In this document: piece by piece, positions 58,251 through 64,000 of the stretch
How the letters are laid out: every line of letters begins with the position of its first letter
Numbering within the stretch: position 1 is the stretch's first letter
Source of the DNA: Actinomycetes bacterium
GTDB taxonomy: Bacteria > Actinomycetota > Acidimicrobiia > Acidimicrobiales > Ilumatobacteraceae
Reading direction: 5' to 3'
Assembly (NCBI GenBank): GCA_029782355.1
Contig: JAKOUY010000002.1
Location: forward strand, 62,001-126,000
Length of the DNA: 64,000 nucleotides
The notes under the pieces: model-generated
The model's database searches: none
The model's input: the letters and a program-made list of their open reading frames with translations, nothing else
Told to the model about the DNA's origin: nothing
Made by a program: the position numbers and the translations under genes

Positions 58251-60359
58251 TCACTTGATGCCCAGGGCGCTGAGCGCCAGGTCAATCAACTTGATGCCCA
58301 CGAACGGCGTGATCACGCCGCCGACCCCGTAGATCAGCAGGTTGCGGCGCAGCACTGAGGCGGCCGACTCGGCCCGGAACTTCACCCCGCGCAGGGCGAG
58401 CGGCACCAGCGCAACGATGACCAGCGCATTGAAGATGACCGCGCTGAGGATGGCCGAACGCGGGCTGCCCAGCTGCATCACGTTGAGAGCAGCGAGCTGC
58501 GGCAACGCCACGGCGAACATGGCCGGGATGATGGCGAAGTACTTGGCCAGGTCGTTGGCGATCGAGAACGTGGTCAGCGAACCGCGAGTCATCAACAGCT
58601 GCTTGCCGACCTCGACGATCTCGATCAGCTTGGTTGGGTTGCTGTCGAGGTCGATCATGTTCCCCGCCTCCTTCGCCGCCTGCGTGCCGGTGTTCATGGC
58701 CACGCCGACATCGGCCTGAGCCAGCGCCGGGGCGTCGTTGGTGCCGTCCCCGGTCATGGCCACCAGGTTGCCGCCGGCCTGCTCGCGCTTGATCAGCGCC
58801 ATCTTGTCCTCTGGCGTCGCCTCGGCCAGGAAGTCGTCGACACCGGCTTCGGCGGCGATCGCAGCGGCCGTGAGCGGGTTGTCGCCGGTGATCATCACCG
58901 TGCGGATGCCCATGGTGCGAAGGTGGTCGAAGCGCTCACGCATGCCCAGCTTCACCGTGTCCTTCAAGCGGATCACGCCGAGGGCCCGCCACGCCTCGCC
59001 GGGCACCCGGTCGATGACCACCAGCGGCGTCGCGCCGTCCTTGGACACCTCCTCGACGATCGGCGCCAGCTCGCGCGGGACGTGGGCGCCCTGCGCCTCG
59101 AGGAAGCGGCGCACCGAGTCGGCCGCGCCCTTGCGCACCTGTCGACCGGTTGCGAAATCCATCCCGGACATGCGCGTCTGGGCGGTGAACGGCACCAGCT
59201 CGGCGCCGTCGGCGCACGGCGCGGCCAACCCGAACCCCTGCAGGGCCAGCTCCACGATGGACCGGCCCTCGGGCGTTTCGTCCGCCAGGGATGACGCCAG
59301 CGCCGCTTCGGCCACCTGGCCGGGGTTCACCGCATGGACGCCGATGAATTCGGCCGCCTGGCGCGAGCCGTAGGTGATGGTGCCGGTCTTGTCCAACAGC
59401 AACGTGGTGACGTCGCCGGCGGCCTCAACCGCTCGACCGGACATGGCCAGCACGTTGCGCTGCACCAGGCGGTCCATGCCGGCGATGCCGATGGACGACA
59501 GCAGCCCGCCGATGGTGGTGGGGATCAGGCACACCAGCAGGGCGACCAGCACGATGATGTTCTGCGGCGCGCCCGACATGGTGGCGAAGGGCTGGAGCGT
59601 TGCCACCGCCAGCAGGAAGACGATCGTCAGACCGGCCAGCAGGATCGAGAGGGCGATCTCGTTCGGCGTCTTCTGCCGGTTGGCGCCTTCGACCAGAGCG
59701 ATCATCCGGTCGAGGAACGTCTCTCCCGGCTTGGCCGAGATCCGCACGACGATCTCGTCGCTCAGCACTCGGGTGCCACCGGTGACGGCCGAACGATCGC
59801 CACCGGATTCGCGTACCACCGGCGCCGACTCGCCCGTGATGGCAGACTCGTCCACCGTGGCAATGCCCTCGACGATGTCGCCGTCGCCGGGGATCACCTC
59901 GCCGGCCGCGACCACACACCGGTCGCCCACAGCCAGTGCCGACGACGGCGTCTCGACGATCGAGCCGTCGGCCTGGCGCACCCGGGCCACCGTGTCGGCA
60001 CGGGTCTTGCGCAAGGTGTCGGCCTGAGCCTTGCCTCGCCCCTCGGCCACCGCCTCGGCAAGGTTGGCGAACAGCACGGTGAACCACAGCCAGCCGGCGA
60101 CGAGCCCACCGAACAGGTTCTCCTGCAACGTTCCGTGGCGCAGGTGGCGCAGGAACAGCACCGTGGTGAGCGCCGAGCCGACCTCGACGATGAACATCAC
60201 CGGGTTGCGCACCATCTGGCGCGGGTCGAGCTTGCGCACCGAGCCGGCCACCGCGCTGCGCAGCACGTCACGGTCGAACAGCGTCGAGGTGGCCGGCGCC
60301 TTGGTACGCACCTTCGGCGGCCGTTCGGCGCTCCCGGGAAACGCGGTGGTCGTGGACAT
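58251..60359 (-). CDS. kdpB: Potassium-transporting ATPase subunit KdpB (P-type ATPase)
   Basis: A 702-residue P-type ATPase that powers high-affinity K+ uptake. The phosphorylated Asp is in [16 protein letters not shown] (about residue 320), preceded by the TGES-type loop [34 protein letters not shown] closes the P-domain. Seven membrane segments are expected. A short N-terminus rich in Thr/Pro precedes the first helix. It is in order kdpF-kdpA-kdpB-kdpC with gaps of 14 and 13 bases. Confidence 0.97.
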   Translation of the reverse strand: MSTTTAFPGSAERPPKVRTKAPATSTLFDRDVLRSAVAGSVRKLDPRQMVRNPVMFIVEVGSALTTVLFLRHLRHGTLQENLFGGLVAGWLWFTVLFANLAEAVAEGRGKAQADTLRKTRADTVARVRQADGSIVETPSSALAVGDRCVVAAGEVIPGDGDIVEGIATVDESAITGESAPVVRESGGDRSAVTGGTRVLSDEIVVRISAKPGETFLDRMIALVEGANRQKTPNEIALSILLAGLTIVFLLAVATLQPFATMSGAPQNIIVLVALLVCLIPTTIGGLLSSIGIAGMDRLVQRNVLAMSGRAVEAAGDVTTLLLDKTGTITYGSRQAAEFIGVHAVNPGQVAEAALASSLADETPEGRSIVELALQGFGLAAPCADGAELVPFTAQTRMSGMDFATGRQVRKGAADSVRRFLEAQGAHVPRELAPIVEEVSKDGATPLVVIDRVPGEAWRALGVIRLKDTVKLGMRERFDHLRTMGIRTVMITGDNPLTAAAIAAEAGVDDFLAEATPEDKMALIKREQAGGNLVAMTGDGTNDAPALAQADVGVAMNTGTQAAKEAGNMIDLDSNPTKLIEIVEVGKQLLMTRGSLTTFSIANDLAKYFAIIPAMFAVALPQLAALNVMQLGSPRSAILSAVIFNALVIVALVPLALRGVKFRAESAASVLRRNLLIYGVGGVITPFVGIKLIDLALSALGIK

Positions 60360-60373
60360 TGGGAGCCTCGCTG

Positions 60374-62098
60374 TCAGAGCTTGAGGTGTTCGAGGATGGG
60401 ACCCAGCGCCAGGGCCGGGAAGAACGTCAGGCCCGCCACGATGACCGCCACACCTGCCAGCAGGCCGGCGAACAGCGCAGTATTGGTGGGCATGGTCCCG
60501 GCGGTCACCGGCACCTTCGGCTTGGCGGCCAGCGAGCCGCCGATGGCCAACGCGGGCACGATGGTGAAGAACCGGCCGATCAGCATGGCCACGCCCTGGG
60601 TGGACATGTACCACGTGGTCGCCGTGTTCTGCCCGCCGAACGCCGAACCGTTGTTGTTGGCCGCCGAGGCGTAGTTGTAGAGCACCTCGGACAACCCGTG
60701 TGGCCCGGCCTGATAGGTGTGCGCCGAGCGCAGCACCACGGCCGTGGCGGCGAAGCCGAGCAGGGCCAGCGGCATGGCCAGGATGTACAGGGTCAGCAGC
60801 TTCATCTCCGCCGCCTGGATCCTCTTGCCGAGGTATTCGGGTGTTCGGCCCACCATCAGCCCGGCGATGAACACCGCCAGGAGGGCGTAGATCAGCAGCC
60901 CCATCAGACCGACGCCCACCCCACCCGGCGAGATCTCGCCGAACATCATGTGGACCATCGGCGCCAGCCCGCCGAGCGGTGTCATCGAGTCGTGGGCGCA
61001 GTTCACCGCGCCGGTCGAGGTACCGGTGGTCGGCCCGGCGAACAGCCCGCAACCGGCCGCGCCGATACGCACCTCCTTGCCCTCCAGGTTGCCGCCCGAC
61101 TGCTGGATCGACATCGACTGGTCGACGCCCAGCGCATTCAGCCGTGGGTTGCCGGACTGTTCGGCGAAGCTGGCCAGCGAGGTGATCAGCACGAGGATGC
61201 CGGCCATGACCAGCGCCAGCACCTTGGCCTGTCGGCGATCACCGACCAACCGCCCGAACGCACCCACCATGGCAAACGGGATCAGCAGCAGCGCCCAGAT
61301 CTCCAGCAGGTTGGTCAGCGGGTTGGGGTTCTCGAACGGATGCGCTGAGTTGGCGTTGTAGAAGCCGCCACCGTTGGTTCCCAGCATCTTCGGCGCCTCC
61401 TGGCTGGCCACGGGCCCGCCAGGAATGTGCTGGGTGGTCGACGCACCGGAGTCGAGCGTGGCCACCACCCGGTCGCCGCGCAGGTTCTGGACGACGCCCT
61501 GCGATACCAGCACCACGGAGAACACCAGGCACAACGGCAGCAGGACGCGAACCACGGTGCGCACCAAGTCGACCCAGAAGTTGCCGAGCTGGTTGGTCCC
61601 GGCACGGACCACGCCGCGGATCAGGGCGACGGCCACCGCCATCCCAGCGGCCGCGGACACCACGTTTTGCACTGCCAGGCCGAGCATCTGGATCAGATGG
61701 CTTGCGGAGACCTCACCGGCGTACCACTGCCAGTTGGTGTTCGTCACGAAGCTGATCGCCGTGTTGAACGCCCCCGCCGGCGACATCGACGGACGATGGC
61801 CGGGGTTTCCCGGCAGCGAGCCCTGCAGGCGGACCAGCAGGTACAGCCCGAGGACGGACACCATGGAGAAGGCCAGCATCGACGCGGCATACGCCGTCCA
61901 GCGCTGCTCACGCCGCGGGTCGATCCGCATCGTTCGATAAACCAGCCGCTCGACGGGTCCGAAGACCCGCTCGCCAGGGGCACGGTCGACACCGTGGCGG
62001 GCACCGTACACCGCGGCCAGGTAGTTGCCGAGCGGGGGAACGGTGATGAACAGGGCGAGCGCCAGCGCACCTGCTTGAAGGATGGCTTGCCAGCTCAT
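60374..62098 (-). CDS. kdpA: Potassium-transporting ATPase subunit KdpA
   Basis: A 574-residue K+ channel-like subunit with ten membrane segments and four selectivity-filter loops, including [19 protein letters not shown] and [21 protein letters not shown]-terminus [16 protein letters not shown] is typical. The ATG overlaps the kdpF stop by one base (TGATG). Confidence 0.97.
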   Translation of the reverse strand: MSWQAILQAGALALALFITVPPLGNYLAAVYGARHGVDRAPGERVFGPVERLVYRTMRIDPRREQRWTAYAASMLAFSMVSVLGLYLLVRLQGSLPGNPGHRPSMSPAGAFNTAISFVTNTNWQWYAGEVSASHLIQMLGLAVQNVVSAAAGMAVAVALIRGVVRAGTNQLGNFWVDLVRTVVRVLLPLCLVFSVVLVSQGVVQNLRGDRVVATLDSGASTTQHIPGGPVASQEAPKMLGTNGGGFYNANSAHPFENPNPLTNLLEIWALLLIPFAMVGAFGRLVGDRRQAKVLALVMAGILVLITSLASFAEQSGNPRLNALGVDQSMSIQQSGGNLEGKEVRIGAAGCGLFAGPTTGTSTGAVNCAHDSMTPLGGLAPMVHMMFGEISPGGVGVGLMGLLIYALLAVFIAGLMVGRTPEYLGKRIQAAEMKLLTLYILAMPLALLGFAATAVVLRSAHTYQAGPHGLSEVLYNYASAANNNGSAFGGQNTATTWYMSTQGVAMLIGRFFTIVPALAIGGSLAAKPKVPVTAGTMPTNTALFAGLLAGVAVIVAGLTFFPALALGPILEHLKL

Positions 62099-62217
62099 CA
62101 GAACCGCTCAGGCCAGATGAGGACGGCGACCAGGTACAGGATCGCCACCACGGCGAGGGCTAGGCCGATCCAGTTGTCGGCGGTCGAGGCAGTGATGGCG
62201 GTCGAGACAGCGATCAT
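62098..62217 (-). CDS. kdpF: Potassium-transporting ATPase small subunit KdpF
   Basis: A 39-residue single-helix protein, ending [20 protein letters not shown]. The final PERF is characteristic of KdpF, which stabilises the Kdp complex with lipid. ATG at 62215-62217 overlaps the stop of the next small gene, and its TGA overlaps the kdpA ATG by one base. Confidence 0.9.
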   Translation of the reverse strand: MIAVSTAITASTADNWIGLALAVVAILYLVAVLIWPERF

Positions 62218-62387
62218 GACTGGCCGCCCACGGACACCCGGCGAGCGACGTCCGACTCGTCGCCCGCCACGGACCCCACCGAGACGTCCACGGAGTCGCG
62301 CTCGACGATGCGCTCGCACCAGCTCAGATAGGCGGCGGTGAGGACGAAGAACCCGACGAGGGCGACGATCGCCAGGAGATCACCCAC
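62214..62387 (-). CDS. 57-residue single-helix membrane protein, first gene of the kdp operon
   Basis: A frame from GTG 62385-62387 to TGA 62214-62216 encodes 57 residues: one membrane helix (LLAIVALVGFFVLTAAYLSW), then the charged CERIVERDS and a Ser/Val/Gly/Asp tail. GGGAG lies 8 bases upstream of the GTG. The TGA overlaps the kdpF ATG (ATGA). Similar small proteins precede kdpF in other actinobacteria as I recall, but have no named function. It is likely an accessory subunit or regulator of the Kdp pump. Confidence 0.72.
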   Translation of the reverse strand: MGDLLAIVALVGFFVLTAAYLSWCERIVERDSVDVSVGSVAGDESDVARRVSVGGQS

Positions 62388-62450
62388 GGCCGACGCTCCC
62401 GACGTAACGACAGCGGCCGACTCGCCCGCCCGTGCCCCAACGACGACGAA

Positions 62451-62473
62451 ACGTGTTCACGTGATCCGTTATA
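62451..62473 (-). promoter_or_regulatory. kdp promoter region with TATAAC and an inverted repeat
   Basis: On the minus strand TATAAC (62468-62473) is the best -10 upstream of the kdp genes. ACGTG-TT-CACGT (62451-62462), a 5-base inverted repeat, lies just downstream of the predicted start site and could be an operator, perhaps for KdpE. No clear -35 is seen. The remaining part of the 186-base gap to the permease gene (62388-62573) shows no gene and no recognisable c-di-AMP riboswitch. Confidence 0.45.
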
Positions 62474-62573
62474 CGCCCGGCACGCCCCGCAAGACCTCCA
62501 GTTGCCGGACTCTTCACGGGACGACCGAGCATCTTGACGGCTCCTTCACGTGTCGGCCGCCAGCCGCAGGCAA

Positions 62574-64000
62574 TCAGTGCATCGGTGCGGTGGGTTCGGG
62601 TGGCGTGGCGATGAGGGTGATCGCCGGGTTCAGCATGGCTCGCCGACCGTGGTGCCGGCCGGCCACACCGGTGACGGCCATCACCGTGCCGAGGCGGACA
62701 CCGCCCACCTCGCGGCGGCCGAGGAACAGCACGTCGATGCTGCCGGTCTCGTCGGCCAGGGAGCACTCCAGTGCCGGGTTGCCGGCCCACGGCTGGACGC
62801 GCATCGCTCGGACCTTGCCGGCCACGGTGACCCGCTGGCGCATCGGCATGGTGGCGATCTGGACTCGTTCAGCCGGGAGTCGGGACGTGTCGAGACTGGC
62901 CGAGCGCAGCCCGGGGCGCGGCGCGGTGACCGTGACGGCAGCGCCCGGCGAAGCGTCCCCGGTCGGTGCGCTCGGTGTGAACGAGCCGAGGTGGTACGGG
63001 ATGACCATCACGTTGCAGTGCGGCACGGACCCGAGCGCGGCGGCGATCGACGACGACGAGCGATCGTGCAACAGGCGGTGCCAGCGCTTGACGTACTCCC
63101 GGCGAGGGATGATCACGGTCGCCTCCGTGGCCCCGTCATCGACCACGTCGGACACCAGCTCGAGCGCGCCGCGGGCGACGCGCCGGTCGGGGCACTCGAT
63201 GATCTCGAGCGGGAAGCGGGACAGACCGAGTTGCGTCCACTCGGTGGTCAGCTCGCGGGTCTTCCACGGGTCGAGGTCGAAGTGCACCGCACGCAGATCG
63301 TCGGGCGTCAGCGTGCGGGCGTACTGCATCGCCCGGGCGACGGCGGCGTCGAGCTGGTCGACCAGGACCAGCACGGTGTGGCTGCGCAGCGTCGGCACGG
63401 CCGCCAGGGCCGCCGCGTTGGCGTGCAACTCGGTGGCCTCGGTCTCGTAGGCCTTGTTCAGGCGCATCAGCCCGAACACGAAGATCGGCACCAGCAGCAC
63501 GATCACCCAGGCACCCTCCATGAACTTCATCGAGGCGATGATCGCCAGCACGACGAAGGAGAGGATCGCACCGATGGCGTTGATCACCAGACCTCGGCGC
63601 CACTGGGGCTCCCGGTGGGTGATGTGGTGCTTGGCCATCCCGGCCTGGGAGAGCGTGAAGCTGGTGAACACCCCCACGGCGTACAGCGGGATCAGCCGCC
63701 CGACCGACCCGCCGGTGGCCAGCAGGGTGACGATGCCGGCCCCCGCCAGGAAGATGATCCCGTTGGAGAACACCAGCCGGTGGCCACGGACCTGGAGCTG
63801 GCGGGGCATGAAGTTGTCGCCGGCATGGAACGAGGCCAACCGGGGGAAGTCGGCAAAGCTGGTGTTGGCCGCCAGGACGAGGATCATCATCGTCCCGGCC
63901 TGCAACAGGAGGAACAGCAGGTGGCCGACGGGGCTGGTCCCGTAGACCAGCTTGGCCACCTGCGAGATGACCGAGGGGACCTCGTCCCGGTACGGCACGG
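62574..64000 (-). CDS. KimA-like APC-superfamily potassium permease with C-terminal OB-fold, truncated
   Basis: The last 475 or so residues of a permease whose start lies beyond the window. ANTSFADFPRLASFHAGDNF, MPRQLQVRGHRLVFSNGII and IPLYAVGVFTSFTLSQAGMAKH are very like KimA/YdaO, a proton-coupled K+ importer of the APC superfamily. After about seven helices comes a cytoplasmic region (VLVLVDQLDAAVARAMQYA, VTVIIPRREY-like) and, at the end, an OB-fold-like domain (TVAGKVRAMRVQPW, then ECSLADETGSIDVLFLG). In mycobacteria a similar OB-fold is a separate gene near trk genes. The neighbouring kdp operon supports a potassium role. Confidence 0.82.
   Translation of the reverse strand, partial: VPYRDEVPSVISQVAKLVYGTSPVGHLLFLLLQAGTMMILVLAANTSFADFPRLASFHAGDNFMPRQLQVRGHRLVFSNGIIFLAGAGIVTLLATGGSVGRLIPLYAVGVFTSFTLSQAGMAKHHITHREPQWRRGLVINAIGAILSFVVLAIIASMKFMEGAWVIVLLVPIFVFGLMRLNKAYETEATELHANAAALAAVPTLRSHTVLVLVDQLDAAVARAMQYARTLTPDDLRAVHFDLDPWKTRELTTEWTQLGLSRFPLEIIECPDRRVARGALELVSDVVDDGATEATVIIPRREYVKRWHRLLHDRSSSSIAAALGSVPHCNVMVIPYHLGSFTPSAPTGDASPGAAVTVTAPRPGLRSASLDTSRLPAERVQIATMPMRQRVTVAGKVRAMRVQPWAGNPALECSLADETGSIDVLFLGRREVGGVRLGTVMAVTGVAGRHHGRRAMLNPAITLIATPPEPTAPMH

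Noticed and set aside
62388-62573. Riboswitch (c-di-AMP or kdp-type) upstream of the kdp genes
   Set aside because: No conserved riboswitch core found; a plain promoter with a short inverted repeat explains what is seen.

Overview
The window is a gene-dense, very GC-rich stretch of an actinobacterial chromosome. No gap without a gene exceeds about 190 bases, and I see no insertion sequence, prophage, CRISPR array or rRNA. Several gene types point to Actinobacteria: three likely F420-type flavin/deazaflavin proteins, a DinB-like protein of the mycothiol-transferase type, an acyl-CoA carboxylase with a small epsilon subunit, kdpFABC with kdpDE, and many apparently leaderless genes. The class Acidimicrobiia is my best guess, but that is inference and no taxonomic marker is present.

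Layout. 1-5940: an Rhs polymorphic toxin with a candidate immunity gene and a WXG-like helical partner. 6007-12395: a two-component system divergent from two exported low-complexity proteins, an ApbE flavin transferase, a ferric-reductase-like membrane protein and a DsbB/CPHC-thioredoxin pair. 12403-18568: a zinc-ribbon membrane protein, GluQ-RS, a 2OG-Fe(II) oxygenase, an L,D-transpeptidase, a metallo-beta-lactamase/Rieske fusion and a DUF2510-type protein. 18594-23827: a tightly overlapping operon larB-larC-rhodanese-ABC permease-ABC ATPase. 23901-31684: pheA, an acyl-CoA dehydrogenase, rsgA divergent from topA, a PfkB kinase and a PPOX protein. 31813-34097: the operon plsC / CxxU carboxymuconolactone-decarboxylase-like protein / F420 luciferase-like enzyme. 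34184-43998: cdd, a cupredoxin lipoprotein, an aminotransferase convergent with a nitrilase-type amidase, a double-length AI-2E transporter, a GNAT, msrA, a small charged protein, a CoA-transferase, a DinB-like protein and an RDD protein. 44088-51886: acyl-CoA carboxylase beta and epsilon, a SIMPL protein, an MFS exporter, an ATP-dependent DNA ligase, a Ddn-like protein, kynureninase and an SDR. 51969-54400: a secreted repeat protein, an anti-sigma/sigma pair and tRNA-Lys. 54441-64000: a potassium block (kdpE, kdpD, kdpC, kdpB, kdpA, kdpF, a 57-residue membrane protein) and a truncated KimA-like permease with an OB-fold tail.

The most striking observation is at 32726-33220. A gene of the AhpD/carboxymuconolactone decarboxylase superfamily is interrupted by one in-frame TGA, exactly where the second cysteine of the CxxC redox motif belongs. 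A stem-loop with an AGUU apical loop starts 8 nt after that TGA, with the loop 19 nt downstream, which fits the bacterial SECIS model. It is best read as a selenoprotein with a Cys-x-x-Sec centre. No sel genes are in the window.

A second window-wide signal is a TAnnnT hexamer placed 6 to 8 nt before the start codon of at least 16 genes on both strands, as expected for leaderless transcripts. It was used here to choose several starts.
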